From positions 124,001 through 188,000 of the forward strand of contig CAVQVG010000004.1 of NCBI GenBank assembly GCA_963717125.1: 64,000 nucleotides of DNA, given 5' to 3'. The translations under genes and the position numbers were made by a program. Source of the DNA: RYN-230 sp963717125. Its GTDB lineage: Bacteria > Actinomycetota > Actinomycetes > Streptosporangiales > Streptosporangiaceae. The notes under the pieces are model-generated. The model was not told the origin of the DNA. It was given only the letters and a program-made list of their open reading frames with translations, and did not search any database. Position 1 is the first letter of the stretch. Every line of letters begins with the position of its first letter. Below, piece after piece: positions 50,080 through 59,749 of the stretch.

Positions 50080-51299
50080 CCCGCGACCGGGCGCACCCAA
50101 GCCTGCTGCGGTCCCGGGACGGGACCGCTGGGCGGGTCAGCAACGTCGAGCTGTTCTTCGACCTGGTGTACGTGTTCGCGGTCACCCAGCTGTCGCACTA
50201 CCTGATCGACCACCAGACGGTGGGCGGCGCGCTGCAGGCGCTGCTGCTGCTCACCATGGTCTGGCTGGTCTGGGCCTACACCACCTGGGTGACCAACTGG
50301 CTGGACCCGGAGCGGATCCCGGTCCGGCTGATGCTGCTCGGGCTGACGCTGGTCAGTCTGGTCATGTCGGCCGCGCTGCCCGGCGCGTTCGGCGGCCGCG
50401 GCCTGGCCGTCGGCCTGGCCTACGCGGTCATGCAGATCGGCCGCAGCGTGTTCGCGGTGTGGGCGCTGCGCGGCGACCGGCTGCAGCGCAACTACCAGCG
50501 CATCCTGGCCTGGTGCCTGCTCAGCGGCGGGCTCGCGGTGGCCGGCGGGCTGGCCGCCGGGCACGCCAGGGAGCTGCTCTGGCTGGGCGCCGTCGCGGTG
50601 GACATCCTCGGCGGGCTGGCCGGGTTCTGGACGCCCGGGCTGGGCCGGTCCACCACCCGGGACTGGACCATCGAAGGCAGTCACTTCGCCGAACGCTGCC
50701 AGGCGTTCATCCTGATCGCGCTCGGCGAGTCTCTCGTGGTGACCGGGGCCACGCTGTCCCGGCTGCACGCCGTGACCGGCCAGGAGGCGGCCGCGTTCCT
50801 GGCCGCGTTCGTGGGCAGCGTGGGCCTGTGGTGGCTGTACTTCCACCGCAGCGCCGAGGCGGGTGCCCAGGTCATCGCCGGGTCGGCCGATCCCGGGCGG
50901 CTGGGCCGGTCCGCCTATCACCTGATCCACCCGATCATGGTGGCTGGCATCATCGTGGTCGCGGCGGGCGACCAGCTCGTGCTCGGGCAGCCCGGCGTGG
51001 TGGGGTCCGCGCCGGTGTCGGCCATGCTGCTCGGCGGCACGGCGCTGTTCCTGCTCGGCCACGCCGCGTTCAAGGCGGTGGTGTGGCACACCGTGTCCCG
51101 GGCCCGGATCGCCGGAGTGGCCGCGCTGGGTGTGCTCGGCGCGGTGGCCCCGCACGTCACGGCGCTGGTGCTCAGCATCTGCACCGCGGTGGTCGTGCTG
51201 GCCGTGGCCACCGCCGACTACCTGACCGAACACGGCGGCGGTGCGGCGGACCCGGCCGCCGAGGCCAGTGCGCCGAGTCCGGCCAGCCGCACCGACTAA
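50076..51299 (+). CDS. LtrA-family (low temperature requirement A) membrane protein
   Basis: From GTG 50076, which overlaps the preceding stop (GTGA), the protein has about eleven hydrophobic helices. The family hallmark VSNVELFFDLVYVFAVTQLSH lies near residue 22, with ERCQAFILIALGES and W-x-Y-F-H-R later. LtrA proteins are integral membrane proteins of unclear function. It is probably co-transcribed with the CoA-transferase operon. Confidence 0.88.
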   Translation: MTRDRAHPSLLRSRDGTAGRVSNVELFFDLVYVFAVTQLSHYLIDHQTVGGALQALLLLTMVWLVWAYTTWVTNWLDPERIPVRLMLLGLTLVSLVMSAALPGAFGGRGLAVGLAYAVMQIGRSVFAVWALRGDRLQRNYQRILAWCLLSGGLAVAGGLAAGHARELLWLGAVAVDILGGLAGFWTPGLGRSTTRDWTIEGSHFAERCQAFILIALGESLVVTGATLSRLHAVTGQEAAAFLAAFVGSVGLWWLYFHRSAEAGAQVIAGSADPGRLGRSAYHLIHPIMVAGIIVVAAGDQLVLGQPGVVGSAPVSAMLLGGTALFLLGHAAFKAVVWHTVSRARIAGVAALGVLGAVAPHVTALVLSICTAVVVLAVATADYLTEHGGGAADPAAEASAPSPASRTD

Positions 51300-51402
51300 G
51301 GCTTCCGCCCGGCGAGTGCGACGGTACACACCGCTGTCACAAGGCGTTCAGCGGCCGCTGCGAGCCTGCCGGACACACCACAAACACTCTCGGAGGTGGG
51401 GT

Positions 51403-52578
51403 ATGCACGTGCGCGGACTACTGGGACGTCCGGGGCGGCTGGCCATCACGGCCATGGCCGCGCTGCCGCTCGTCGTCGCGGGGGCCGGAATGGCCGGCGC
51501 GGCCAGCACCAGCCACGGCGGCGGCGCGCTGCCGCCGATCAAGCATGTCTGGTACATCGACCTGGAAAACGAGGGGTTCACGCAGAGCTTCGGCACCCCG
51601 TCCGCCGACCCCTACCTGGCCCGGACGCTGCCCGCGATGGGCGCGCTGCTGAAGAACTACTACGCGGTCGGCCATGACAGCCTGGACAACTACGTCGCCC
51701 AGGTGACCGGGCAGTCGCCGGACGAGGCCACGATGAACGACTGCTCGGTGGAGACGCCGTTCACACCCACCAACAAGGTGGAGCCCCCGTATCACCAGCT
51801 GGCCGGCGACGGGTGCATCTACCCCAAGTCGGTGCCCACCCTGGGCAATCAGCTCACCGACAAGGGCCTGAGCTGGAAGGCGTACCTGCAGGACATGGGG
51901 AACACGCCCAGCCGGGACAACACCACCCAGACGTCCCAGGGCCCGGCCTGCGGCCATCCAGCGACCGGCGCGGCCGACCCGACCGAGGGCGCGACCGCGG
52001 CCGACCAGTACGCCACCCGGCACGAAGGCTTCATGTACTTCGAGTCGGTGACCGGCAACCCGGCCTACTGCGACGCGCACGTGCTGTCCTTCCAGCCGCT
52101 GCTCAAGGACCTGGCCACGGCGTCGGCCACGCCGAACTTCTCCTGGATCTCGCCCAACCTGTGCATGGACGGGCACGACGCGCCGTGCGCCGACGGCGAC
52201 CCGGGCGGGCTGACCGAGATCAACGGGTTCCTGCACATCTGGATCCCGGAGATCATGAACTCGCCCGCGTACAAGCAGAACGGGCTGATCTTCATCACGT
52301 TCGACGAGGGCAGCACCGACACCGCGTGCTGCGGCGAGACGTCCGGCGTGTCCCCGTCACACCCGAACGCGGCCGAGCCCGGCATGGGCGGCCCGGGCGG
52401 CGGTGACGTGGGCGCGGTGCTGCTGTCCCCGTTCATCAAGGGCGGCACGGTCAGCACGGTGGACTACAACCACTACTCCACGCTGCGCACCATCGAGGAC
52501 ATCTTCGGGCTCAGCCACCTCGGTGACGCGGCCATGCCTCAGGTCAAGCCGTTCGGCCGGGACGTCTTCGGTCACTGA
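51403..52578 (+). CDS. Secreted phosphoesterase/acid phosphatase
   Basis: ATG 51403 follows GGAGG. A signal peptide (LAITAMAALPLVVAGAGMAGAAS) leads into an alkaline-phosphatase-superfamily phosphoesterase: HVWYIDLENEGF, DSLDNYVAQVTGQSP, NLCMDGHDAPC, IFITFDEGS and DYNHYSTLRTIEDIFGL. The Asp, His and Glu metal ligands in these motifs are those of phospholipase C/acid phosphatase AcpA-like enzymes. It should release phosphate from organic esters outside the cell. A strong terminator follows. Confidence 0.88.
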   Translation: MHVRGLLGRPGRLAITAMAALPLVVAGAGMAGAASTSHGGGALPPIKHVWYIDLENEGFTQSFGTPSADPYLARTLPAMGALLKNYYAVGHDSLDNYVAQVTGQSPDEATMNDCSVETPFTPTNKVEPPYHQLAGDGCIYPKSVPTLGNQLTDKGLSWKAYLQDMGNTPSRDNTTQTSQGPACGHPATGAADPTEGATAADQYATRHEGFMYFESVTGNPAYCDAHVLSFQPLLKDLATASATPNFSWISPNLCMDGHDAPCADGDPGGLTEINGFLHIWIPEIMNSPAYKQNGLIFITFDEGSTDTACCGETSGVSPSHPNAAEPGMGGPGGGDVGAVLLSPFIKGGTVSTVDYNHYSTLRTIEDIFGLSHLGDAAMPQVKPFGRDVFGH

Positions 52579-52594
52579 CGGCGCGAGCACCCGC

Positions 52595-52625
52595 GGTGCC
52601 TCCCTGGCCTGGCCAGGGAGGCACC
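52595..52625 (+). terminator. Terminator hairpin after the phosphoesterase gene
   Basis: Perfect arms GGTGCCTCCCTGG and CCAGGGAGGCACC around CCTGG, 16 bases after the stop. There is no marked U-run. Confidence 0.8.
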
Positions 52626-52729
52626 CGCCAATTTGCTTACCTGTAGGCAACTGGTCTCTGCTTTGCATGACGCGGCCGCGAATTCCGGGCAAGGTGGTGG
52701 ATACCACAATCCAGCTACGGGGAGAGTAG

Positions 52730-53620
52730 ATGCTGTCGAGACGGTTTTTTGCCGCGGCGTTGGGTGCGGCCACGCTGATCGGCGCAGCCGGCCTGGCTGT
52801 GCTGCCTGGCGTCGCCAGCGCCCGGACGGCCGCCACCGGACGGGTCGCGGCCCACCCAGTGGCCGCGGCCAACAGGGTGTCGCCGGGCGGCCTGATCGTG
52901 CCCGCCACGGTGTCCGGGCACGCCTCGGCCCGGGTCGCGGGCCAGAAGTTCTCGGTCGCGGAGCAGAGCCTGAACTGGTCGGGCTTCGCGGTCACCTCGT
53001 CGAAGAAGTTCACCTACGCGCAGAGCCGGTTCGTGCAGCCCACCCTCACCTGCCCGGGGGACCACGCCAACGAATGGTCCTCCAACTGGGTCGGCCTGGA
53101 CGGATTCAACAACACCACCGTCGAGCAGGACGGCACGGCCGCGACCTGCGCCGGGCCGGGCAACACCACGCCGGAGTACGTGGCGTGGTACGAGATGTAC
53201 CCGGCTGGCTCCGTCAACGTGTTCAGCGTGAAGCCGGGAGACACGATCAACACCTCGGTCAGCTTCAGCAACGGCAAGTTCACGCTGACCGTGTCCGACC
53301 TCACCACGCACAAGAGCGCGACGCACACCGCGAAGTGCGCGAGTTGCAAGCAGGCCTCGGCGGAATGGATCGTCGAGCGGCCGGCGCTGTGCAGCTCGGC
53401 CACTCATTGCTTCCTGGCCCATCTGGCCGACTTCGGCACCACCTCGATGAGCGCCAAGGTGCGAGTGGCCGGCGGCGCCGCGCAGGGCATCCCCAACTTC
53501 CGCAACTACAACATCACGATGTTCGACACCAATAACACACAACTGGACACGATCGGCAAGGTCAGCAGCAACGCCTTCCCCGCGACCTGGGACGCGGAGG
53601 GCAACACGGTGCTTCCCTAA
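52730..53620 (+). CDS. Secreted G1-family glutamic endopeptidase (eqolisin-like)
   Basis: A signal peptide (RRFFAAALGAATLIGAAGLAVLPGVASA) and a pro-region of about 45 residues precede the G1 fold. The catalytic pair is present: Gln133 in TTVEQDGTAATC and Glu212 in SAEWIVERP, with NWSGFAV and SSNWVGLDG. G1 peptidases act at acid pH and are best known from fungi, with bacterial members mainly in acid-tolerant taxa. GGGGAG precedes the ATG. It lies between two other secreted or surface-type genes. Confidence 0.9.
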   Translation: MLSRRFFAAALGAATLIGAAGLAVLPGVASARTAATGRVAAHPVAAANRVSPGGLIVPATVSGHASARVAGQKFSVAEQSLNWSGFAVTSSKKFTYAQSRFVQPTLTCPGDHANEWSSNWVGLDGFNNTTVEQDGTAATCAGPGNTTPEYVAWYEMYPAGSVNVFSVKPGDTINTSVSFSNGKFTLTVSDLTTHKSATHTAKCASCKQASAEWIVERPALCSSATHCFLAHLADFGTTSMSAKVRVAGGAAQGIPNFRNYNITMFDTNNTQLDTIGKVSSNAFPATWDAEGNTVLP

Positions 53621-53659
53621 CGGCTGATCTAGTCAGCTGATCCCGCGGGCGGCGGCCGC

Positions 53660-54847
53660 TCAGCCTGGACCGGAGTATTCCAGGATGTAGAGGCCGCCGC
53701 CGCTGCGGTTGACCGCGTACACGATGCCGTCCGCGGTCACGTAGACATCGTTGATCTGCACTGGCCCGGCCGGCTCGAACGCGGCCACCTGCCGCGGCTG
53801 GAACGGGTCGCGGATGTCGAAGGCGCGCACCCCAGCGCTGAAGAACGAGCCGAAGATGATCTGCTCGCTCTGCCAGGACCACGGGAACGGCTCGTTCTCG
53901 TGCAGGTTGTGCGGGCCGAACCGGCCGCCCCGGGCGGCGTACTCGGCCACCGGCGGCTGCGGCACGCTGCCGATGATGAGCGGCGCCCGCTCGTCGCTGA
54001 CGTCGGCCAGCCAGACCCGCTTGGGATGGTCGGCCGCGTGGTCCAGCACGCTCTCGTCGCTGATCACCAGCAGGTCCCGGCTGGGCAGCGGCAGCACGGT
54101 GTGGGTGAACCCGGGCATCGGCGGGTGGTAGTCCAGCTGGGCGATCGGCTGCGGCGCGGCCACGTCGCTGATGTCCAGGATGATGGCCCCCGCGTCTAGG
54201 TAGCCGACATAAGCCCGGTGCGGGCGTTCGGCATGAAGGTTGATGTTGTGCGCGCGGAACCCGCTGTCGAACCGCTCGTGCCGGGCCGGCCGGGGCGCGC
54301 CGTCGCCGTCCTGGGTGCCGGGCAGCCACCACCGCCCGGCCTCGGTGGGCCGGTCCGGCCGGGTCAGGTCCACGATCACCGGGAACTGGTCGTCCCGCGG
54401 ATGGCTGGGCCGGGAGTCGGGGGTGCCGGTGCTCAGGTAGGCGTACCGGCCGCCGGTGTAGCCGACCCAGTGCGTGCCGCGGGACCGCGGACCGGACAGG
54501 TCCAGCCGGCCGGCCGGGCGCGGCTCGGCCTGCCGGCTCAGGTCGAAGACCTCGATCCCGGCCGGCTGCTGGCCCGGCGCCTGCACCTGGTAGGCCACCA
54601 CCAGCAGGTCGTCGCCGACGGCCAGCGAGTTCGACCGGACCGCGCCGTGCGGCAGCCGGGTCTGGGTGAGCAGCCGGGGTGCCCGCGGGTCGGTGACGTC
54701 GAGCACGCTGAAGTTGGCCGGGGGCTGCTCGTGCGCCAGGTAGAGGAACCGGCGGCCGCCGCGCTCCAGCACCGCGGTGCCTTCCCCGCAGCGGCCCTGG
54801 CCGCCCAGGTCGTGCTGGCTGAGGCAGCGCAGCTGCTCCGCAATCAT
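53660..54847 (-). CDS. LVIVD-repeat beta-propeller protein
   Basis: The protein of about 395 residues consists of repeats of the LVIVD type (FSVLDVTDPRAPRLL, VIVDLTRPDRPTEAGRWW, IILDISDVAAPQPIAQLDYH, VWLADVSDERAPLIIGS, AFDIRDPFQPRQVAAFE). A conserved GFTHTVLPL and GPHNLHE contribute possible metal-binding His. No signal peptide is present. ATG 54847 has AATGAT six bases upstream, a leaderless layout. Related proteins bind selenium or are surface propellers; the role is unknown. It is divergent from the binding-protein gene. Confidence 0.8.
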   Translation of the reverse strand: MIAEQLRCLSQHDLGGQGRCGEGTAVLERGGRRFLYLAHEQPPANFSVLDVTDPRAPRLLTQTRLPHGAVRSNSLAVGDDLLVVAYQVQAPGQQPAGIEVFDLSRQAEPRPAGRLDLSGPRSRGTHWVGYTGGRYAYLSTGTPDSRPSHPRDDQFPVIVDLTRPDRPTEAGRWWLPGTQDGDGAPRPARHERFDSGFRAHNINLHAERPHRAYVGYLDAGAIILDISDVAAPQPIAQLDYHPPMPGFTHTVLPLPSRDLLVISDESVLDHAADHPKRVWLADVSDERAPLIIGSVPQPPVAEYAARGGRFGPHNLHENEPFPWSWQSEQIIFGSFFSAGVRAFDIRDPFQPRQVAAFEPAGPVQINDVYVTADGIVYAVNRSGGGLYILEYSGPG

Positions 54848-54907
54848 GCTCAAATCATTTCACGGCGAACCAAGGTGCTTAGCATCTCTTGCGCGCCCGC
54901 CTCAGAT

Positions 54908-54921
54908 GATTAGTCTTAATC
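54908..54921. promoter_or_regulatory. Palindrome GATTA-GTCT-TAATC before the binding-protein gene
   Basis: A perfect 5-bp-arm inverted repeat ends three bases before ATG 54925 and overlaps the likely -10 box (TAGTCT). A repressor bound here would block transcription. Confidence 0.5.
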
Positions 54922-54924
54922 ACT

Positions 54925-56184
54925 ATGAACGCCCGATCACGCGCGTTAACGTTGTTGCTGGCGGCGGCGCCGCTGGCCGTGCTGGCCGGCTGCGGTGGCA
55001 GCGGGTCCACCGCCCCGAGTGCCAGCGGTCCCATCGCGATCGGCTACGAGCTGCCGCTCACCGGCACCGTCGCACTGCCCGGAAAGCAGGAGCAGGAGGG
55101 CTGGAACCTCGGGCTCAAGGAGTTCGGCCAGAGCGTCGATGGGCACCGCATCGTCACCTACTTCGAGGACACCGGCGGCGACCCCACGGTGGCGCTGTCC
55201 GACGCCCGCTCGCTGGTGCAGCAGAAGCACATCCAGATCATGGAGGGCCCGCTGCTGGCCAGCGAGGACGCCGCGGTCGCCCCGTACCTCGGCGCGCAGC
55301 GCATCCCGCTGGACAACCTGGCCCTCTGCTCGTCCTCGCAGCTCACCTCCGACGCCAGGTACGGCAACGCGCTGAGCTCCGGGTGGCTGTGCGACCAGCC
55401 CGACGTGATGGCGGCCGACTACCTGTACAAGGATCTCGGCTACCGGCACGTGACCGTGCTGGCCACCGACTACGCGTTCGGCTGGCTGTCGGCCGGCGGG
55501 TTCATCAAGCAGTTCACCATGCTCGGCGGCAAGATCGACAAGGAGCTGTGGCCGCCGCTCACCGCGACGGACTACGGCCCGTACGTGTCCGCCATCCCGA
55601 AGACCACGCAGGCCGTGTTCGCCGAGACGCTGGGCGCCGGGGCGATCGACTTCACCAAGGCGTACGCCCAGTTCGGCCTGCGCGGGAAGATCCCGCTGTT
55701 CGGCAACACCACGATGTTCGACTACTCGGTGCTGCCCGGGGAAGTGCCGTCGGCCGTGCTCGGCGATCAGATGGCCGCGCAGTACTGCGACGGCATCAAC
55801 ACCCCGGCCAACAACACGTTCACCAGCCTGTTCAAGCAGACCTACCACGTCTTCCCCGGCTACTACGCCGAGGCGGGCTACGTGCACGCCGAGCTGGCCG
55901 TCGCCGCGCTGAAGCGGCTGCACGGCAACGCCACCGACCCGGCCGCGGTGGCCCGCGCGCTGAAGACCACGCCGATCACCGCGCCGCGCGGGCCGGTCCG
56001 GCTGAACACGGTGGTGGACGCCCCGATCCAGAACATCTATATCTGCAAGGTGGAGAGCGTGCACGGCACCCTGGAGGACGTGCCGATCAAGACCTACCCG
56101 AACGTCGAACCGTGGGGCACCCTGCCGTACCGCACCTGGTTGCAGGAATTCACCACCGATTCGGTCGGCCGCCCCGCTGCGTGA
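54925..56184 (+). CDS. Branched-chain-amino-acid-type ABC substrate-binding lipoprotein
   Basis: The signal peptide ends in lipobox VLAGC (Cys23). The mature protein is a type I periplasmic-binding fold: IAIGYELPLTGTVALPGKQEQEGWNLGLKEF at the start, EGPLLASEDAAVAPYLG, and the hinge-side LFGNTTMFDY and YYAEAGYVHAELAVAAL. LivJ-like receptors bind amino acids, amides or aromatic acids. The livHMGF genes lie 2.7 kb downstream in the same direction, so this is their probable receptor. Confidence 0.9.
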   Translation: MNARSRALTLLLAAAPLAVLAGCGGSGSTAPSASGPIAIGYELPLTGTVALPGKQEQEGWNLGLKEFGQSVDGHRIVTYFEDTGGDPTVALSDARSLVQQKHIQIMEGPLLASEDAAVAPYLGAQRIPLDNLALCSSSQLTSDARYGNALSSGWLCDQPDVMAADYLYKDLGYRHVTVLATDYAFGWLSAGGFIKQFTMLGGKIDKELWPPLTATDYGPYVSAIPKTTQAVFAETLGAGAIDFTKAYAQFGLRGKIPLFGNTTMFDYSVLPGEVPSAVLGDQMAAQYCDGINTPANNTFTSLFKQTYHVFPGYYAEAGYVHAELAVAALKRLHGNATDPAAVARALKTTPITAPRGPVRLNTVVDAPIQNIYICKVESVHGTLEDVPIKTYPNVEPWGTLPYRTWLQEFTTDSVGRPAA

Positions 56185-56505
56185 GGCTGCCGCCGCCCCG
56201 CGCGGCGCGAGCCCCGCGCGGCGCGGGCCGCCCTGCGCGGCGCGGCCGGACGGCTCAGCGCGGTCAGAAAGTGGTCACCGGTGACCGCAAAGTCACCGCG
56301 CTGATGGATGTGCGCTCGGTGTGCAGCGCCGCGGGCGGGTTGTCGGGGTGGGCCGCGGGGCCGCCGTGCTGGCAATCACCGTGCAAACTTGGGCGGTCTG
56401 ATGGCGATCTGGCGGATTATGATGACTGGCGTCAGCCAACGGTCGGGCATGATTGCCATGCGAGAGCGTTGACCCGCATGATCGCCGCGAGAGGGGTGCG
56501 CTGGC
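56185..56505. other. Intergenic region with GC-rich repeats
   Basis: At 56193-56245 a block with the core CGCGCGGCGCG occurs about three times in imperfect tandem. The rest has no gene that I can support. A GAGAGGGG ribosome binding site for the next gene lies at its end. Confidence 0.5.
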
Positions 56506-57536
56506 GTGGGGGATGTGCAGGGTGGGAGCAGGAAGCGGGCCGTCGGCACCCGGGACCGGATCATGGCGTACCTGGCCCGCGCCGGCGAGGTGAGCGATCA
56601 CACTGGTAAGGCCAGCACGCTGCTGGCCGCCGCGGTCGGTTACCCGGGTTCCAGCGTGGCCTTCGCGCAGCTGCTCACCGGCATGGAGCGGGCCTGCCTG
56701 ATCCAGCGCGAGATCCGCGGCAAGCGCACCTACCGGATCATCCCCGGCCCGGCCGCGTGGGCTGGGGGTCCGGCCCCCGCGCCTGGCCCGGTGGAAGAGA
56801 CGACTCCGGCGCCCGCCCCGCCCGGGAAGACGGTCCCCGAACCCGCCCCGGCCCGGAGGGTGGTCCCGGAGTCCGCGCCGGCCGGGAGGGCAGTCCCCGA
56901 ACCCGCGCCGGCCGGGAAGACGGTCCCCGAACCCGCGCCGTCCGGGAGGGTGGTCGCGGAGCCCGCGCCGGCCGGGAAGCCGGAGCCCGCCCCGGCCCGG
57001 AGGGTGGTCCCCGAGCCTGGCGCAGCGGGAGAGGCGGTTCCAGAGCCCTCCGCGGCTGAACCGGCCGGGCCGCCCGCGGCGGATCTGGACCTGCCGGTGG
57101 AGGCGGGCGGGCTCGACTACGACGAACTGGCCCGGCGGCTGCTGGTCCAGGTGGTGCGTCGGCTCGCGGGACCGGACAGCGGCCGGGGGACGGATGATCC
57201 AGGCGCCGAAGCCGGACCGGCCCAGTCCGCCCAGCCGGGCCAGCCGCCCAGCGCCAGTCCGCCCAGCCGGCCCAGGCCGCGCTGCGGGAAACCGTGGCCA
57301 GCCTGGAGCAGAAGCTGGCCAGCGCCACGTCCCGGCAGCGTCGGCTGGCCGAGGAGAACACCCGGCTCCGCGAGCAGCTCCGGGCGGCCGAGCAGAGCCT
57401 GGCCGAAGCCCAGGAACGGGTCACCGCGGAGGCGCTGGCCGGCCGGTTCGACAGCGCCGAGGTGCTGCTGCTGGAACGGCTGCTGTCCCCGCTCCGCGAG
57501 GAGCGCCGCCGGCACACCGAGGCCGACGCCGGCTGA
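56506..57536 (+). pseudogene. Winged-helix and coiled-coil protein with Pro/Ala repeats, one frameshift
   Basis: Residues 7-80 form a winged-helix-like domain (TRDRIMAYLARAGEVSDHTG, LLTGMERACLIQREIRGKRTYRI). About 110 residues of repeats of the form V-P-E-P-A-P-A-G-K follow. Near 57247 one base is missing; beyond it the proper frame gives an Ala/Gln segment and a coiled coil (LEQKLASATSRQRRLAEENT, REQLRAAEQSLAEAQERV) to TGA 57534-57536. It may be a nucleoid or DNA-binding scaffold, but no family is recognised. Confidence 0.7.
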
Positions 57537-57569
57537 CCGAAGTGAGCCGACGCCGGCTGACCGAAGTGA
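57522..57569. repeat. 24-bp tandem duplication across a stop codon
   Basis: Two identical 24-bp units, 57522-57545 and 57546-57569. The first holds the TGA of the winged-helix/coiled-coil gene. Confidence 0.9.
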
Positions 57570-57722
57570 TTGGCGCTCACGCGCCGCATCCGCCCCACCA
57601 CCCGGCCCTGACCGCACCGGCCCCGCCAGCCGCCCGGCGTTCGCCCGGGCTGCCCGTGAGCCCGTAATGATAATGTCCAATCATGTAGCGCCGGGGGCGG
57701 CCGAGCCGGAGAAGGGACGCTC

Positions 57723-58724
57723 GTGGACTCGCAGCAGCTTGGATGGGGCCTCGTCGGACTCGGCCGGATCGCCGCGACGCAGATCGCACCGGCCATCGCG
57801 GCCGCGCCGAACAGCACCCTGATCAGCGTGGTCAGCCGGGATCTGGGCCGGGCCACGGAGTTCGCCAAGGCGCACGGCGCGGCTCACGCGCTGGACAGCT
57901 ACCCGGCCATGCTGGCCGATCCGGCCGTGCAGGCGGTGTACATCGCCACGCCGAACGCGCTGCACGCCGGGCAGGTGATAGCGGCGGCCGAGGCGGGCAA
58001 GCACGTGCTCTGCGACAAGCCGCTCGCGGTGACCGTGCCCGACGCGCGGCGCTGCGTCGCGGAGTGCCGGGCCGCCGGGGTGCGGCTCGGCCTCACCTTC
58101 CAGACCCGCAATCATGACGGCCTGGCCGAGGCGGCCGAGCTGGTCCGGTCCGGCGCGATCGGCCGGGTCGTGGTGGCCGAGGTGCAGATGAGCGCCGGGC
58201 GCAACCTGCCCGGCGGGTGGCGCACCGACCCGGCCCTGGCCGGCCTGGGCACGCTCAACAACATCGGCGTGCACGCCTTCGACGTGCTGCGCTACCTGAT
58301 CGGCGCGGAGGTCACCGAGGTCGCCGCGATGGTGGATGCCGAGCCGGGCTTCGAGGTGGACACGACCGCGCTGGTCCTGCTCCGGTTCAGTACCGGCACG
58401 CTGGCGTACGTCAATGCGAACCAGTCGGTGCCGAACGCCCGGGACGACATCGTGCTGTTCGGCACCGAGGGCCGGGTGCTGGGCCGCAACCTGTCGCGGC
58501 CCGGCCGGGACGGCTCGCTCAGCATCATCACCGCGGACGGGACCCGGGAGTTCCCGGCGTCGTCGCGGGCGGCCTACCGGCGCACGGTGCGGGCGTTCGC
58601 CGACGCGGTCCTCGCGGGCCGCGACCCGAGCCCGTCCGGCGAGGACGGGCTGCGCAGCGTGGAACTCACCGCCGCCATCGCGCAGGCCATCGAGCAGCGC
58701 CGGGTGGTCCCGGTCGGCGGCTGA
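57723..58724 (+). CDS. Gfo/Idh/MocA-family oxidoreductase
   Basis: The 333-residue protein has the N-terminal Rossmann domain (WGLVGLGRIAATQIAPAI) and the family motif EAGKHVLCDKPLAV. The C-terminal alpha/beta domain has GTLNNIGVHAFDVLRYLIGAEV, where the Asp and His are the usual catalytic pair. It should oxidise or reduce a sugar, inositol or similar polyol with NAD(P). GAGAAGGGA precedes GTG 57723. It stands between the binding protein and the liv genes. Confidence 0.92.
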   Translation: MDSQQLGWGLVGLGRIAATQIAPAIAAAPNSTLISVVSRDLGRATEFAKAHGAAHALDSYPAMLADPAVQAVYIATPNALHAGQVIAAAEAGKHVLCDKPLAVTVPDARRCVAECRAAGVRLGLTFQTRNHDGLAEAAELVRSGAIGRVVVAEVQMSAGRNLPGGWRTDPALAGLGTLNNIGVHAFDVLRYLIGAEVTEVAAMVDAEPGFEVDTTALVLLRFSTGTLAYVNANQSVPNARDDIVLFGTEGRVLGRNLSRPGRDGSLSIITADGTREFPASSRAAYRRTVRAFADAVLAGRDPSPSGEDGLRSVELTAAIAQAIEQRRVVPVGG

Positions 58725-58770
58725 GCGCGGGCGAGGACCGCCAATCATCACCCGCCCCAAGACCTCATTG

Positions 58771-58791
58771 ACGAGCCGTGACACGGCTCGT
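58771..58791. promoter_or_regulatory. 21-bp perfect palindrome upstream of the liv operon
   Basis: ACGAGCCGTG and CACGGCTCGT flank a single A. It could be an operator for livHMGF or the terminator of the oxidoreductase gene. A second perfect palindrome, CCTCAGCGCTGAGG, lies at 58856-58869 next to the ribosome binding site. Confidence 0.5.
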
Positions 58792-58882
58792 TACGCTAAT
58801 GATGATGAAAGGGGCAAGTCTCTGTCGGCGGCATATTAGGACCGGCCTGGTAAGTCCTCAGCGCTGAGGGGAGCCCCGAACG

Positions 58883-59749
58883 TTGCCGGAGTTCATCGCC
58901 CAGACCCTGAACGGGCTGACCCTGGCCGGGATCATCTTCCTGGTGTCCAGCGGGTTCACCCTGGTCTTCGGGGTGATGCGGGTCACGAACCTGTCGCACG
59001 GCGCGGTCTACCTGGTCGGCGGCTACATCGGCTACTCGGTGATCAACGCCACGCACAACTTCTTCTACGGGCTGGCGGCCGGCGCGCTGGCCATGGCCGT
59101 GTTCGGCTTCGTGCTGGAACGCACCCTGATCAGCTGGCTGGGCCGGTCCGAGATGGCGGAACTGCTGGCCACGCTCGGGCTCGTCTACGTCCTCGATGAC
59201 CTGGCCCTGGCCATCTGGGGCGGCAGCCCGGTGACCATCAACCTGCCCGGGTTCCTGGGCAAGTCGAGCACGCTGCCGATCAGCGGCATCGTGTACCCGA
59301 ACGGCCGCATCTTCATCCTGGCCGTCGCCATCCTCGTCGCGGCCGGGCTGTACTACCTGCTCCGCCGGACCCGGATCGGCGCCATCGTCCGGGCCGGGGT
59401 GGACGACCGCGAGATGGTGAGCGCCCTGGGCATCAACGTGCGCCGGGTGTTCGCGTTCGTGTTCACCCTGGGTGCGCTGCTGGCCGGCTTCGCCGGGGTG
59501 CTCGGCGGCACCGTGCTCGGCCTGTACACCGGCGGGGACAGCGACATCCTGCTGTTCGCGCTGGCCGTGGTGATCGTGGGCGGCCTGGGCAGCTACGAGG
59601 GCGCCATCGTCGGCAGCATCCTCATCGGCCTGATCGACAACTACGGGACCGCGTACTTCCCCGCGGTCGCCTACTCGGTCTTGTTCATCCCGGTCATCGC
59701 GATCCTGCTGGTGCGGCCGCATGGCCTGTTCGGCCGGGCGGCCTCGTGA
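58883..59749 (+). CDS. livH: Branched-chain-amino-acid-type ABC permease LivH
   Basis: The 288-residue protein has eight or so membrane helices and the LivH pattern: LTLAGIIFLVSSGFTLVFGVMRVTNLSHGAVY, VRAGVDDREMVSALGINVRRVF and VVIVGGLGSYEGAIVGSILIG. The start is TTG 58883 with GAGGGGAG upstream. It overlaps livM by four bases (GTGA). The transported substrate need not be an amino acid. Confidence 0.93.
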   Translation: MPEFIAQTLNGLTLAGIIFLVSSGFTLVFGVMRVTNLSHGAVYLVGGYIGYSVINATHNFFYGLAAGALAMAVFGFVLERTLISWLGRSEMAELLATLGLVYVLDDLALAIWGGSPVTINLPGFLGKSSTLPISGIVYPNGRIFILAVAILVAAGLYYLLRRTRIGAIVRAGVDDREMVSALGINVRRVFAFVFTLGALLAGFAGVLGGTVLGLYTGGDSDILLFALAVVIVGGLGSYEGAIVGSILIGLIDNYGTAYFPAVAYSVLFIPVIAILLVRPHGLFGRAAS

